Shown here: positions 31,838 through 42,558 of the stretch, one piece after another
Layout: each line of letters starts with the position of its first letter
How positions within the stretch are numbered: the first letter of the stretch is position 1
From: Candidatus Doolittlea endobia
Lineage (GTDB): Bacteria > Pseudomonadota > Gammaproteobacteria > Enterobacterales > Enterobacteriaceae
Length of the DNA stretch: 64,000 nt
Direction: 5' to 3'
Assembly (NCBI RefSeq): GCF_900039485.1
Contig: NZ_LN999833.1
Location: 620,001-684,000, forward strand
Notes under the pieces: model-generated
Databases searched by the model: none
What the model was told of the DNA's origin: nothing
Seen by the model: only the letters and a program-made list of their open reading frames with translations
Made by a program: the position numbers and the translations under genes

Positions 31838-32995
31838 TTATTGTTTCGCGCGTTCTTCAAGCATGACCACCGCGGGCAGCTTTTTGCCTTCAACAAATTC
31901 AAGGAAAGCACCGCCGCCAGTTGAGATATAAGAGAGTTGATCAGCAATGCCAAACAAGTCAATGGCCGCTAGGGTATCTCCGCCGCCAGCGATTGAAAAT
32001 GCTTCGCTATTGGCGATAGTACGGGCTATTATTTCGGTACCTTTACGGCAATTGGCGAACTCAAATACGCCAACCGGACCATTCCATAAAATGGTTTTGG
32101 CTTTTTTCAAAATTTTTGCTAAACGAGCAGTGGAAATATCGCCCAAATCTAGAATTTGTTCGTTGTCTTGAATTTCGCTAACGGATTTCAAGGTTACGGT
32201 CGCGGTTTCAGAAAATTCAGTAGCGACGCGAACATCGGTCGGTACAGGAATATCGTTATTTTCCAACAAGCGCTTGGCTTCTGAGATTAAGTCAGCTTCG
32301 TAGAGCGATTTACCGACATTATATCCCTGCGCCGAAATGAAGGTATTGGCAATACCGCCGCCTACAATAAGCTGATCGGCAATTTTTGCCAGCGAATCCA
32401 ATATGGTTAACTTGGTGGAAATTTTTGAACCGCCAACGATGGCGACCATCGGTCTGGCTGGATTATTGAGCGCTTTGCTCAGCACTTGTAGTTCATTAAA
32501 CAGCAGCGAACCGGCGCAAGCAATGGTTGCAAATTTACTTATTCCGTGTGTGGAGGCTTGGGCGCGATGAGCTGCCCCGAAAGCATCCATAACGAACACG
32601 TCGCACAACGCAGCATATTTTTTCGCTAGGGTTTCATCATCTTTTTTTTCACCTTTGTTGAATCGCACGTTTTCGAGAACCACTAATTCGCCCTCGGCGA
32701 TATCTACGCCATTAAGATAATCTTTAACTAGACGCACGGGCGCAGAAACTTTGCCTTTAAGGTAATTTACTACCGGTTGCAGCGAAAACTTAGCATTATA
32801 TTCCCCTTCTGTCGGGCGGCCGAGATGGGAACTCACCATAACGTAGGCGCCCTGTTTCAGGGCGGCTTCGATAGTAGGTAGAGAGGCGCGAATACGCGTA
32901 TCGGACGTCACTCTACCGTTTTCAATCGGCACGTTCATATCGGAACGGATAAATACGCGTTTACCAGCCAGATCGGTCATTTTCATTATAGTCAT
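31838..32995 (-). CDS. pgk: Phosphoglycerate kinase
   Basis: Pgk transfers phosphate from 1,3-bisphosphoglycerate to ADP, one of the two substrate-level ATP-forming steps of glycolysis. From the ATG at 32995 it has 385 residues (E. coli 387). Seen: [75 protein letters not shown] and the nucleotide loop GGGDTLAAI plus [10 protein letters not shown]. The 17 residues encoded upstream to 33046 are not family-like. It is intact. With the ATP synthase broken, this is one of few ATP sources encoded in the window. Confidence 0.97.
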   Translation of the reverse strand: MTIMKMTDLAGKRVFIRSDMNVPIENGRVTSDTRIRASLPTIEAALKQGAYVMVSSHLGRPTEGEYNAKFSLQPVVNYLKGKVSAPVRLVKDYLNGVDIAEGELVVLENVRFNKGEKKDDETLAKKYAALCDVFVMDAFGAAHRAQASTHGISKFATIACAGSLLFNELQVLSKALNNPARPMVAIVGGSKISTKLTILDSLAKIADQLIVGGGIANTFISAQGYNVGKSLYEADLISEAKRLLENNDIPVPTDVRVATEFSETATVTLKSVSEIQDNEQILDLGDISTARLAKILKKAKTILWNGPVGVFEFANCRKGTEIIARTIANSEAFSIAGGGDTLAAIDLFGIADQLSYISTGGGAFLEFVEGKKLPAVVMLEERAKQ

Positions 32996-33038
32996 GGCCA
33001 AGCCCTCTTGTTGAATATTTGCTAAATTGCCTAAGCGG

Positions 33039-33053
33039 TGGGGCAAAGCCCCA
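33039..33053 (-). promoter_or_regulatory. Hairpin in the pgk leader
   Basis: TGGGGC-AAA-GCCCCA is a perfect 6-bp GC-rich stem with a 3-base loop, 44 bases upstream of the pgk start. A second hairpin (GGCTCACA/TGTGAGCC, 33180-33200) lies further upstream. They may be remains of an epd-pgk intercistronic element. Confidence 0.35.
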
Positions 33054-33701
33054 TCAAACCGGATAAATAGTCGCTGTGCTCTATTTATTTAATAGCTTAT
33101 GGCCCATCCCGTTTTTTGTTATCATTAGAGGGCTAGATATTATTTTTGCTTTGCGCACTGCAGCAGAAAGATCGTCTGTGGCTCACAAAACATGTGAGCC
33201 TAACTAACTATCTTATATTATCAACTATATCATGAAACAATACTAGTCTCACTTTTCTAATCTCTTGAGAGGTAAAGTCGTACCACCATAACTTGCCTGG
33301 TCACGGCTACAACGTTGGTTAAGATAATGAATGAATATAGAATAACTGTGTGTTGCATGATTTGTGATATAAATTTTTTAAATATCGTTTCGATTGGAAA
33401 TAATAGGGACTGAGGCTGATGAGGACTAGCCGGTTTGAATGCCCGACTAAAACTCCTAGAGGATACCTCTGGATTATCGGCACCTCTCAAGGTTTCTTAT
33501 GACATCGCAGTAAAAATATCGTTGAGAAATACCTCTGTACTCAAGACAGCATACTTAGTACTACGCTTATATCTCACGATGGAAACTAGCATTGCGCGTT
33601 AAAGCCAAGCATTCATTGCTCTTTCTAGGTAAAAAATTAGAAAGTCAAGCGTACATATTAATCGAACCCAATTGGGAGGTGTAAAATTCTAAATAATCTT
33701 C

Positions 33702-33784
33702 TACATGATTGATATGTGGCCCGTTTATAAAGTCTTTTGCGTTCAGCAAGTCGTATACTTAATAAAAAGTATATTCAGTGGATA
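33702..33784 (+). repeat. Dispersed repeat copy, partner at 9489-9572
   Basis: See the partner entry: about 26 of 32 positions agree in the first block, and similarity resumes after an extra segment around 33735-33757. The surroundings are gene-free. Confidence 0.45.
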
Positions 33785-34328
33785 ACATCTTGTTCATACA
33801 ACAATTTTACGAGATATGGTAGCTATACCCCTCGTGTTCTGTTGCTACAAGATGTCTGTTCGGATCGTAATAAATCAACTATGGATGCTTGGTAGAAAAA
33901 AGGACGTCAAATAAAATTGCAATTTCTTACACTACTTAATTTTCGGAAAAGATACAATCAATAATATGATGATTTGTGTAGAAAGCATTATTAAGCTTGC
34001 AAGCACGTTTTTTGTGTTTGCGCGGTGAAATTAGAGACTATGCCACTGTATTGGGCAATAATCTACAGTTAATTTTTTGAGTAATTTTGAAGCGACTTAC
34101 TTGTACAATCAGCAATAGTATTAGATGTTAGCATTGCGCAATACACCGTATGCAGTCAGGTATAGTCTTTTATTAACATTTTTCATGTAAGTCATATTTA
34201 TGAAAGTAAGATTTTCAAGAATTAGCGACAGTAGATATTTCAATAGGCGTAACCAGGTAGCAGGTTACTCCTGGGGAGAGCCAGTTCTTAAAATCTAAAG
34301 CACTGTACGCTCCATTTCTTTTACCGAC

Positions 34329-34363
34329 AAAAAAGAACAACCAATGCCTGTCTTTAACTTGTC
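34329..34363 (+). repeat. Dispersed repeat family, copy B
   Basis: Matches copy C (48877-48911) at 28 of 35 aligned positions without gaps; the shared text begins AAAAAAGA.CAAC.AATGC and ends TGT.TTTAA.T.GT. Copy A (21209-21247) shares the two ends. Confidence 0.55.
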
Positions 34364-34643
34364 ACGACGACTTTCATGACAGATTGTTTACGGCCCTCTG
34401 ACCGTGATCCCCACTAATATTAATATAGTAGTCGACGCGATTAGGCAATATTCGATCTTACACAAAAAGGACCAGCATGATTAATACTAGTAGTACTGTA
34501 GCTACAAGTATCATCATGTGCAATCTGAACTGCTTAAACCTTACTGTTAAGCGAAATTTAAAAATGAAATATCACCACAGGGAATACCAGCGGTGTAGAG
34601 TACACCTGCGAATGGAAACGAGTATCGTTTCATCTTCCTCCTG

Positions 34644-34961
34644 TTAATTCTTCAGACGTGGGGCCTGAAGCTGTAACTTAATGGACTCCGCCAACTCATC
34701 CAGTGTCGGTTGCTCAGGATGGACGGAGAAGGATTCATAACCTAATTGTGCTTCCGCGAGATAGGCATGCACCGGTTTTCCCGCTTCATCTTCCATGACC
34801 ACGTGATACCACGGGGCCGTACGTAAACTGTTGTCAGACGCAATATCCTCCAATGCAGGCTTCTCCATAGAATACTCCGGATCTATATCAATAATTACTC
34901 CAAGATATCCCAGTAGCTTATGCCTGACCTGTTGCCCTATGCCAAATTTGCTGGAAATCAT
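34644..34961 (-). CDS. hspQ: Heat shock protein HspQ
   Basis: HspQ is a small hemimethylated-DNA-binding-fold protein that acts as a specificity-enhancing factor for the Lon protease and is itself a Lon substrate. The product is 105 residues, the E. coli length: [25 protein letters not shown], the [12 protein letters not shown] core, [20 protein letters not shown] and the end [10 protein letters not shown]. It is intact and stands alone between two long gene-free stretches, which argues for its retention by selection. Confidence 0.93.
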   Translation of the reverse strand: MISSKFGIGQQVRHKLLGYLGVIIDIDPEYSMEKPALEDIASDNSLRTAPWYHVVMEDEAGKPVHAYLAEAQLGYESFSVHPEQPTLDELAESIKLQLQAPRLKN

Positions 34962-35710
34962 AAAACCTCCAATAAAAGTATGCTACATATCTAATGTGGG
35001 GTGATCCTTGGAGAATTCAAGGTGTTAGAGCGCAATGTAACTGGTTTAATAAGATAGTCCTTTTAAGTCATGGCTATGAATTTTAGTATCAGGGTGTTGT
35101 TGAGCTGTTGTCAGCGTAGAACAATAATTGCCGAAAGAACAATTCGGTTGAGATCTGAAAACGCAGCAGACCTGTATGCAAAACAATCTCTCAGCATTCT
35201 GAGAAGAAGATGTCATTCTTAATTCCTGGATCGCAACGCAACCAACATGCTAAAGTGGAGGATAGATCGTGAAGGTTGAATTTTCGCTATAATCTCAATG
35301 TCATCAATAAGCTGCATATGCAGGACCATGCCTTCACCACAGAGGGCACGATATGATGAAACTTCTGGATGCTTAAATTTAGTTTCATAGAGCAGGATTC
35401 AAATCTATCGCTCCACCGCTCTTACCGAGAAGAAGTTTGCTATTCGTACGGTGTCAAGATAAACGGTCACGTCTATTACGCTGCTGTTGATGCTACGAAA
35501 AGGCGACCATCCTGTTGACCAGACTGCTTGTCATTCTAGATTTTATGATAGATACGATTAACGACGCCTACAACTGCCGGCACATGAGCATCTGAAATTG
35601 CCGGAGCAACATGTCAAGTTGAGCGGATTGTGTATTTTCTGTGTCTGCTATTCTACGTCCCGCGCGTCTTTCCGATGTAACTTGATAAGTTTATCTAGAC
35701 CAGTGCAATG
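34962..35710. other. Gap before the sucD remnant
   Basis: About 750 bases with no gene recognised. sucC would be expected just before sucD, but no SucC segment can be aligned. Around 35395-35425 a string resembling a tRNA T-arm and acceptor end occurs, but no tRNA fold surrounds it. Confidence 0.4.
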
Positions 35711-35935
35711 GCATCAGTTATCTATGTGTCGGCGCCGTTTTGCAAAGACTCGATACTGGAAGCTATCGACGTCGGTATTGAGCGCACCACAGAAAGCATT
35801 CCTACGCTGGATATGCTGACGGTGAAAGCCAAGCTCGAACAAAGCCGCGTGCGTATGATCTGGCGAACTAAGTAGGCATTGTATCTCACTCTAACACCTT
35901 GACTTATGAAGCGGTGTAACAAATCACTGATATCT
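35711..35935 (+). pseudogene. sucD: sucD remnant (succinyl-CoA synthetase alpha)
   Basis: SucD is the nucleotide- and CoA-binding subunit of succinyl-CoA synthetase in the TCA cycle. [20 protein letters not shown] followed by [16 protein letters not shown] and VRMI matches residues about 65-125 of the E. coli protein, with a small deletion (family IKLIITITEGIPTLD, here [12 protein letters not shown]). After a frameshift, NTLTYEAV matches GTLTYEAVKQTTD, then a stop. The catalytic histidine region and the C-terminal half are gone. Confidence 0.85.
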
Positions 35936-36073
35936 CAGCCAGTCTAGCTTCATAAGCAGAGGAGGTGACCCAATCTCCAACTCAAATTTCATCAATGCTC
36001 GTCGATATATAATTGTTCAAAGCTTGCCATTTCCTCTAATGCAAAAATGTGTAGTATATGCCTTTTTGAGGAT

Positions 36074-36852
36074 GTGTCTATACGTATCGGACACCTCTAT
36101 TTTATTCATTGCCTGATTGCGGCACCAATTGTCGGTATGGTAGATTACATGTTCAAAGACATTATATCACCTAATGGAGGCTGGAATATTGGTAATACTC
36201 ACCTTGCGCCGAGGTGAGGTGATGCGGTAATTCGCGTTTACGCATGGTACATAATTATCAACCTGATATCTGGGTGGTGTAAATTTCCGGTTGCGATCTT
36301 GCTGAGATGATATGCCGTTTCCTTCGTCAACGTGACAAATGCCGCGTAGCTAATTGATGATATCAATTGGACGATCTAACTAAGAAAGTGTACTTGTAAA
36401 TTGACGGGCTCAGCGAAAATGCATACAGGATAGTCGCCAAATCACGATGTGATCTAATTATCTGCACGCTTGCCTGCTCAATAAACGAAATACGATAATT
36501 TTCTGGAAATTAAGCAGTGTGTTTTGATTTCAAAATGGAGATGTTAATAATCAAGAAAAGCCAAAGAAGTATGAATTATACCGTGGAGGAAATACTGGAA
36601 GATTCTAAATCTTCTAGGGGAGCCAGCGTTATTTAGATACGGCTTCCGTCGTTGCTGTTAGGCAAGTAAAACTCTTTTGATAAAAAGTATTAGAAAATTG
36701 CATCAAAGAAATTCCGGATCTCTCATAATCACGTATTCTGATTATTGTAGACGTATACCTATGACAAATAGTATAAATGCATCTTCAACGCCATAGAAGA
36801 TGATAATGAACAAGTGTCGGCGTTGGAAGCATATTTTGTAAATCTTATGTAA
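36074..36852 (+). pseudogene. dusB: dusB remnant (tRNA dihydrouridine synthase B)
   Basis: DusB reduces uridines in the tRNA D-loop and is co-transcribed with fis in enterobacteria. The N-terminus IRIGHLYFIHCLIAAPIVGM (from 36080) matches MRIGQYQLRNRLIAAPMAGI. A middle piece near 36355 (LIDDIN, then TKKV) resembles the LIDINMGCPAKKV motif. The end [20 protein letters not shown] (to about 36852) matches FNAIEDASEQLEALEAYFEN. Many stops and frameshifts lie between. The gap to fis (18 bases) preserves the operon arrangement. Confidence 0.82.
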
Positions 36853-36869
36853 AAAGAGCAGACAGAACT

Positions 36870-37166
36870 ATGTTCGAACAACGCGTAAATTCTAACGTAC
36901 TGACCATTTCTACTGTTAACTTTCAAAATCAGATAAAGCAAAAACCCCTACGTGATTCAGTAAAACAAGCACTGAAGAACTATTTTGCTCAACTGAACAG
37001 TCAGGACGCCAAGTGTCTCTATGAACTAGTGCTGGCTGAAATAGAACAGCCGTTGTTGGACATAGTCATGCAATACACCCGCGGTAATCAGACCCGCGCT
37101 GCGCAGTTACTGGGTATTAATCGTGGTACTCTACGTAAAAAATTAAAAAAATACTGTATGAACTGA
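36870..37166 (+). CDS. fis: Nucleoid protein Fis
   Basis: Fis is a DNA-bending nucleoid protein that activates stable-RNA promoters and takes part in replication and recombination complexes. It has 98 residues as in E. coli and is nearly identical: [37 protein letters not shown], the dimer helices [16 protein letters not shown]-like, and the helix-turn-helix [22 protein letters not shown] (about 74-95, given here as QTRAAQLLG and [13 protein letters not shown]). It is intact although the promoter-proximal gene of its operon, dusB, is a ruin, so its expression must now depend on leftover operon or internal promoter sequence (inference). Confidence 0.96.
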   Translation: MFEQRVNSNVLTISTVNFQNQIKQKPLRDSVKQALKNYFAQLNSQDAKCLYELVLAEIEQPLLDIVMQYTRGNQTRAAQLLGINRGTLRKKLKKYCMN

Positions 37167-37522
37167 CATGAGCATTTATTTTATTACGTTTTTGTGAAGC
37201 GATTTTTATCGATGCTTATAAGATTATTTATACCTACTCTGTTGAACAATACTGGTTATATGATAACAACTGCACATTTAAACTCCGAAACGAAACAGGC
37301 TATTCCAATAAAGTACGGCAGTAATGTCGTTCTTTTCTTTTACTCACGACATGCTTGACTGGTTTTTACTTTGTCTGTTAAGAAAATGCTGGCGCCGTCG
37401 TTAACGTTGCCCAGATCGACAGTGAGTACGATATTCTCGGTTATTATTGGCTGACGTTCTTGCGTATTGATCCGAAGGCTATGTTGTTTACGATCCTTCA
37501 TTTGCACGTGAGGTGTTTTGTT
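37167..37522. other. Gap between fis and mnmG
   Basis: This is 356 bases. In E. coli oriC and mioC lie upstream of mnmG, but no DnaA box (TTATCCACA or close variants) or 13-mer array is visible here. No gene is recognised. The mnmG start has no strong Shine-Dalgarno (GAGGTGTTTTGTT precedes it). Confidence 0.5.
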
Positions 37523-39448
37523 ATGTTTTATCCCGATTACTTTGACGTCATTATTGTTGGTGGCGGCCATGCCGGCACAGAAGCAGCAATGGCGTCAGCA
37601 CGGATGGGTTGTCAAACTCTGTTGCTGACGCATAATATTGATACGCTTGGACAAATGTCCTGTAATCCGGCGATTGGGGGTATCGGAAAGGGACATTTAG
37701 TTAAAGAAATCGATGCTATGGGCGGTCTGATGGCTCAAGCTATCGATAAGTCCGGTATCCAGTTTAGAATACTAAACGCTACCAAAGGACCTGCCGTTAG
37801 GGCTACTCGCGCACAGGCGGATCGTGTTCTATATAGACAAATAGTACGCAGCGCGCTGGAGAATCAGCCTAATCTGATGATTTTCCAACAAGCGGTTGAA
37901 GATCTAATTGTGGAAAACAATAAGAGAGTAGTCGGCGCTATCACACAAATGGGACTCAAATTTCGTGCCAGCACCATAGTACTAACGGTGGGTACTTTCC
38001 TTAATGGTAAGATCCATATCGGCATGGCTCATTATAGAGGCGGCCGGGCTGGCGATCCGGCTTCGGTTGCTCTATCTCGCCGTTTGCGCGAGTTGTCTTT
38101 TCGGGTTAACCGGTTAAAAACCGGTACACCGCCGCGTATAGATGCGCGTAGTATCGACTTCTCACGGCTAGTAACACAGTACGGAGACGAGCCACTGCCT
38201 GTTTTTTCCTTCCTAGGCTCAATTGATCAGCATCCGCGCCAAATCCCCTGTTATATTACTTATACCAACGATAAGACCCATGAGATAATCCGCCAGAATC
38301 TTCACCGTAGTCCTATATACGCTGGCCTTATTGAAGGCGTCGGGCCACGTTATTGTCCGTCAATTGAAGATAAGGTGATGCGATTTTCCGATCGCGCTGC
38401 CCATCAGATCTTTCTCGAGCCGGAAGGACTGACCAGCAACGAATTTTATCCTAACGGCATCTCAACCAGTATGCCGTTCGACGTACAAATAAAAATCGTC
38501 CATTCTATACATGGGCTTGAAAACGCGCGTATTATGCGGCCTGGCTATGCGATCGAATATGACTTTTTTGATCCGCGAGATCTTAAACTGACACTGGAAA
38601 GTAAGCTGATCGAAGGGCTTTTTTTCGCTGGTCAAATCAATGGTACTACCGGCTATGAAGAGGCCGCCGCACAAGGCATGCTCGCTGGTCTAAACGCAGC
38701 TCGGTTGGCTAAGGGAAAAGATTGTTGGTTCCCGCGACGTGATCAAGGTTATCTCGGAGTACTAGTAGATGACTTATGCACGCTTGGCACCACAGAACCC
38801 TACCGCATGTTTACCTCGCGCGCTGAATACCGACTGTTGTTACGGGAAGATAATGCTGACCTTCGTTTAACGGAAACCGGTCGACAGCTTGGTATAGTGA
38901 ATGATGCGCGCTGGGCGCGCTTTTGTGCTAAGAAGGAGCAAATTGAGTGCGAGTGTCAACGCCTGCGTAATATCTTGGTACACCCAGGTAGCGACGACGT
39001 TGAGCATCTTAATCCGCTACTTAAAGCGTCTCTAACGCGTGAAACCAATGGTGAAGAACTTCTGCGTCGTCCGGAAATAAATTACGCGCATCTGACCCAA
39101 CTGAAACGTTTTAGCCCGGCGCTGACTGACAACCAGGCGGCAGAGCAGGTCGAAATTCAGATCAAATACCAAGGCTATATCGCCCGTCAGCAGGAGGAGA
39201 TTGCTCGCCAGATAGGCAATGAATATACCATGCTGCCAGCGGAGATGGATTTTAGCGTCGTATCTGGTCTATCCAACGAAGTGATCGCTAAACTTAATGA
39301 TCATCAACCTAATTCTATTGGTCAGGCGTCACGCATTTCCGGTATTACGCCGGCGGCGATTTCTATCTTGCTGGTCTGGCTAAAAAAAAAGAGCTACTGC
39401 GCAGAAACATCTGATAACGATGAAAAGCATAAATGCTCAAGACGCTAG
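37523..39448 (+). CDS. mnmG: tRNA uridine 5-carboxymethylaminomethyl enzyme MnmG, C-terminus frameshifted
   Basis: MnmG (GidA) with MnmE adds the cmnm5 group to U34 of several tRNAs, using FAD and NADH. From the ATG at 37523 the product is 641 residues (E. coli 629): FAD-binding GGGHAG (13-18), [87 protein letters not shown] and the C-terminal [14 protein letters not shown]. Up to LLVWLKK it matches the family. An A9 tract (39382-39390) then puts the last 20 residues in another frame. With ten A's it would read [10 protein letters not shown] and stop at 39412-39414, close to the family end. The extreme tail is probably dispensable, so the gene is likely functional. Confidence 0.95.
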   Translation: MFYPDYFDVIIVGGGHAGTEAAMASARMGCQTLLLTHNIDTLGQMSCNPAIGGIGKGHLVKEIDAMGGLMAQAIDKSGIQFRILNATKGPAVRATRAQADRVLYRQIVRSALENQPNLMIFQQAVEDLIVENNKRVVGAITQMGLKFRASTIVLTVGTFLNGKIHIGMAHYRGGRAGDPASVALSRRLRELSFRVNRLKTGTPPRIDARSIDFSRLVTQYGDEPLPVFSFLGSIDQHPRQIPCYITYTNDKTHEIIRQNLHRSPIYAGLIEGVGPRYCPSIEDKVMRFSDRAAHQIFLEPEGLTSNEFYPNGISTSMPFDVQIKIVHSIHGLENARIMRPGYAIEYDFFDPRDLKLTLESKLIEGLFFAGQINGTTGYEEAAAQGMLAGLNAARLAKGKDCWFPRRDQGYLGVLVDDLCTLGTTEPYRMFTSRAEYRLLLREDNADLRLTETGRQLGIVNDARWARFCAKKEQIECECQRLRNILVHPGSDDVEHLNPLLKASLTRETNGEELLRRPEINYAHLTQLKRFSPALTDNQAAEQVEIQIKYQGYIARQQEEIARQIGNEYTMLPAEMDFSVVSGLSNEVIAKLNDHQPNSIGQASRISGITPAAISILLVWLKKKSYCAETSDNDEKHKCSRR

Positions 39449-39520
39449 TATCCTTGCTGACGCAGTAGGATAGATCGTTGACCACCGTGCAAAAGGATGA
39501 GAGACTCCGTCGGCTTGTTT
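39433..39520 (+). pseudogene. rsmG: rsmG remnant (N-terminus)
   Basis: RsmG (GidB) methylates G527 of 16S rRNA and directly follows mnmG in enterobacteria. [11 protein letters not shown], then a stop, then DRSLTTVQKDERLRRLV resembles the first 30 residues of RsmG ([24 protein letters not shown]). The ATG at 39433 lies just after the ancestral mnmG stop predicted at 39412-39414. The remaining roughly 180 codons are gone. Confidence 0.5.
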
Positions 39521-39609
39521 TCTAAACAGAGGCTTGTTCTCCATTCTTTTATTTATCGATAATAAAATGACGACCAGAAATTGGCCGTGCACTCTTAAGA
39601 AAAAATTTA

Positions 39610-41259
39610 TCAGTGACGCCAGGATTTATAGCGATTGATCAGACCGTTAGTGGAACTGTCATGGGCATCAATTAGATTATCCTGTGCCAATTCTGGCAAA
39701 ATGCGATTGGCGAGTTGTTTTCCCAACTCAACGCCCCACTGATCAAAGGTATAGATATTTAATATTACTCCTTGCGTGAAAATTTTATGTTCGTACAACG
39801 CAATCAGCGCGCCTAAACTGTAAGGGGTAATTTCTCGCATCAAGATAGAGTTACTTGGACGATTCCCTTGAAATATTTTAAACGGCGTAATATGCTGCAT
39901 ATGATCCGGTGATTTCCCAGCTAAGCTGAATTCCTTCTCTACCGCCTCGCGTGATTTGCCAAAAGCTAGCGCTTCGGTTTGAGCGAAGAAATTTGAGAGC
40001 AGCTTAGTGTGGTGATCAGCAAGTGGATTGTGACTGATGGCGGGCGCGATAAAGTCGCAAGGGACAATTTTAGTGCCTTGATGAATCAGTTGATAAAACG
40101 CATGCTGACCGTTAGTACCTGGTTCACCCCAAATAATAGGTCCGGTTTGATAGTTGACAGTATGACCTTCTCGATCGACATATTTCCCGTTTGATTCCAT
40201 GTTTCCCTGTTGAAAATAAGCGGCAAAGCGGTGCATGTATTGATCGTAAGGTAAGATTGCTTCTGTCTCCATACCGAAGAAATTGTTATACCAAATGCCG
40301 ATAAGCGCTAGCAGAACTGGTAAATTCTTATCCAGCGGCGTCAAAACGAAGTGGTGATCCATAGCATGTGCACCGTTGAGTAATTTTTCGAAATTGTCGA
40401 AGCCGATCGACAAAGCAATGGAGAGACCGATAGCTGACCAGAGCGAATAGCGGCCCCCTACCCAATCCCAAAACTTAAACATATTTTCAGTATCGATGCC
40501 AAATTCCGCTACCGCTTTTTCGTTAGTAGATAGCGCAGCAAAATGACGAGCGATATATTGTTTATCTCTAGCGGCTTTTAAGAACCAATTTCGAGCGCTG
40601 TGTGCGTTTGTCATAGTTTCCTGGGTAGTAAAGGTCTTAGACGCTACCAAAAATAACGTGGTGGCCGGATCCAAGTCTTTTACCGTTTCGGTAATATGCG
40701 TTCCATCCACGTTAGATACATAATGTATATTGAGGTGATTTTTATAAGACCGTAGCGCCTCAGTCACCATATATGGGCCAAGATCTGAACCGCCGATGCC
40801 GATATTAACGATATCAGTTATGATACGGCTGGTATATCCTTTCCATTCTCCGCTGATGATCCGAGCGCAAAATTGTTTCATTTTTATCAATACCGCATTA
40901 ACGTCCAGCATGACATCTTTTCCGTCTACGTTAATTGGCGTATTACTGCGGTTGCGCAGTGCAACATGCAATACCGATCGATCTTCTGTACGGTTGATTT
41001 TCTCGCCGTTAAACATGGCGCCAATAGCCTCCTTGATCCCACACTCTTCCGCTAGCGCTAGCAAATAGGTCAATGTTTCAGCAGTGATGAGGTTTTTTGA
41101 GTAGTCTACTAGCATCTGATCGTCGAAAGTGGCTGAGAAAGAGGAAAAACGCTCAGGTTCTTTCGCAAAAAGGTCACTTATCTGCACGTATTTCATCGTC
41201 GTGAAATGTTGTTGCAACGCTTTCCAGGGCGCGGTATGAGTAGGATTGATATTTTTCAT
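39610..41259 (-). CDS. pgi: Glucose-6-phosphate isomerase
   Basis: Pgi interconverts glucose-6-phosphate and fructose-6-phosphate. From the ATG at 41259 it has 549 residues, exactly the E. coli length. The frame extends 34 codons upstream without family similarity. Seen: [66 protein letters not shown], the active-site [11 protein letters not shown] and [19 protein letters not shown], and [10 protein letters not shown]. It is intact, part of the glycolytic set kept here. Confidence 0.97.
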   Translation of the reverse strand: MKNINPTHTAPWKALQQHFTTMKYVQISDLFAKEPERFSSFSATFDDQMLVDYSKNLITAETLTYLLALAEECGIKEAIGAMFNGEKINRTEDRSVLHVALRNRSNTPINVDGKDVMLDVNAVLIKMKQFCARIISGEWKGYTSRIITDIVNIGIGGSDLGPYMVTEALRSYKNHLNIHYVSNVDGTHITETVKDLDPATTLFLVASKTFTTQETMTNAHSARNWFLKAARDKQYIARHFAALSTNEKAVAEFGIDTENMFKFWDWVGGRYSLWSAIGLSIALSIGFDNFEKLLNGAHAMDHHFVLTPLDKNLPVLLALIGIWYNNFFGMETEAILPYDQYMHRFAAYFQQGNMESNGKYVDREGHTVNYQTGPIIWGEPGTNGQHAFYQLIHQGTKIVPCDFIAPAISHNPLADHHTKLLSNFFAQTEALAFGKSREAVEKEFSLAGKSPDHMQHITPFKIFQGNRPSNSILMREITPYSLGALIALYEHKIFTQGVILNIYTFDQWGVELGKQLANRILPELAQDNLIDAHDSSTNGLINRYKSWRH

Positions 41260-41830
41260 AAACAAAACTCTATATAGGTAAATAAATCGTTGAACGCTGT
41301 ATAGCGCTTTCTTGTCTTGAATCAGATTCGCTACGTATACTGTGTTTAGTACACAAAACATTCTAATATCTGTCTGCTTAAGACTTCAGTAGCGCAAATG
41401 AAGATAAAATACACAGCTTCAATATAAAGAATTGAGCTTCCGATAGTGAATGAGAGTGATATCGCACCCCATCATCTTCACCGCAATGCGGTTAGATAAC
41501 ATCGAGCTTTTCATATAAATTTTTTAAAATGCAAGGATAAAATTAACACATTTAGACCATGCTTATCTGTAACAACAGCACTTCATACTGAAGTTTATTA
41601 TTTACTGAGTCTGTGAAGTAGACAGTATATACGTAACAAGGCAATGCCCGCTGGCTGTTTTGTCATATTTTTCTCTGAGCAATACATGATGTTACATGAA
41701 TTCTTCGTACCTATACAACATAGCCTATTAGTAACTAATGCATAACCATTTTAATGTTTTGTCTCAACAAGTCATGTAGAAAAAACATATTAAACGGATA
41801 GAGTTCGCCGCGTGACGAAAAACAGTTCGT
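41260..41830. other. Gap between pgi and the uvrC remnant
   Basis: About 570 AT-rich bases, with no gene recognised. The 5' part of uvrC should lie here by extension of the remnant, but no UvrC N-terminal segment (GIY-YIG nuclease) can be aligned. Confidence 0.4.
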
Positions 41831-42500
41831 TTCTGATGATTAAAAAAATATGGACATCATTGGCGTGTCTTTTGGCGTCGAGATGTTTTACGTGTATGTG
41901 TTGTTTATTCACCAGAGAAACATACTAGGCGACTGCAATTATTTTCCGAAAGCTCTAGTCAATTCCGAACTTACGGAAGCCTTAAACTGTTTGTGGTTAA
42001 TTTTAAGGAAAACCAGATGCGGACCTTGTTGGAAAGATTCTGCTGGAATTTCATACGCCAAGAAAATGTTGCTGTTAATGCAACTGTTTGTGTCGCTGTA
42101 ATCAATTAGGCGCTAGCCTGTATTAATGCAGCAACGGTGATAGCGACTAAATTATTGCAATAGTCGACGCTGAATCAGCGTTTAGTCGCTCTCGAAAAAT
42201 TTTTAGACATTCAAGTGTTCAACTGGATGATATGAATTATACATAGACGCTATTTTTAGTTACACGGTGTCGCCGAATTTACCTGAACTATATATGATAC
42301 ACAATATATTCGCGGTGCTTCACATTACTATGCACTTACCTGTTATCGCAATAAACGCTCTAAGGTAAAAATACTAGTGAACTTGTGCAAAGGCACTACT
42401 AAAATATATGGGCGGCCTGTAACTATTACGCAAGGCTAGAGCATTGAAAAATTCCTTAAGTGTCTAGCAAGAAAAAATATTTAATGCGTTGAAACACTAG
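41831..42500 (+). pseudogene. uvrC: uvrC remnant (excinuclease ABC subunit C)
   Basis: UvrC makes both incisions in nucleotide excision repair. From 41850 MDIIGVSFGVEMFYVYVLFI and NYFPKALVNSELTEAL match the UvrC central region. NAATVIATKLLQ and STLNQRLVALEKFLDI follow after a frame change. TQYIRGASHYYALTCYRNKR with SKVK matches the region before the C-terminal helix-hairpin-helix, and LLKYMGGL with QEKIFNALKH (stop 42498-42500) matches the very end, with stops inside. The GIY-YIG nuclease half and much of the RNase-H-like endonuclease domain are missing. The end lies 58 bases before pgsA, as in E. coli. Confidence 0.88.
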
Positions 42501-42558
42501 TGGCAATATAGCAACATACTGATAATTTTCACCCCAGCCAAATAGTCACTAAAGTACT

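Larger units (their letters stand above)
33054..34643. other. Gap of about 1.6 kb upstream of pgk
   Basis: No gene is recognised between pgk and hspQ; epd and tktA, the E. coli upstream genes, cannot be traced. The stretch holds the hairpin 33180-33200, one repeat copy at 33702-33784 (partner 9489-9572) and one at 34329-34363. It is AT-rich with stops in all frames. Confidence 0.45.

Noticed and set aside
35395-35425. tRNA gene or 3' tRNA fragment (GGATTCAAATC, GCTCCACC)
   Set aside because: The T-arm stem does not pair properly and no anticodon arm or 5' acceptor strand can be found nearby.
37167-37522. oriC upstream of mnmG
   Set aside because: mnmG flanks oriC in E. coli, but no DnaA boxes, 13-mers or GATC cluster are visible here and fis is the upstream neighbour.
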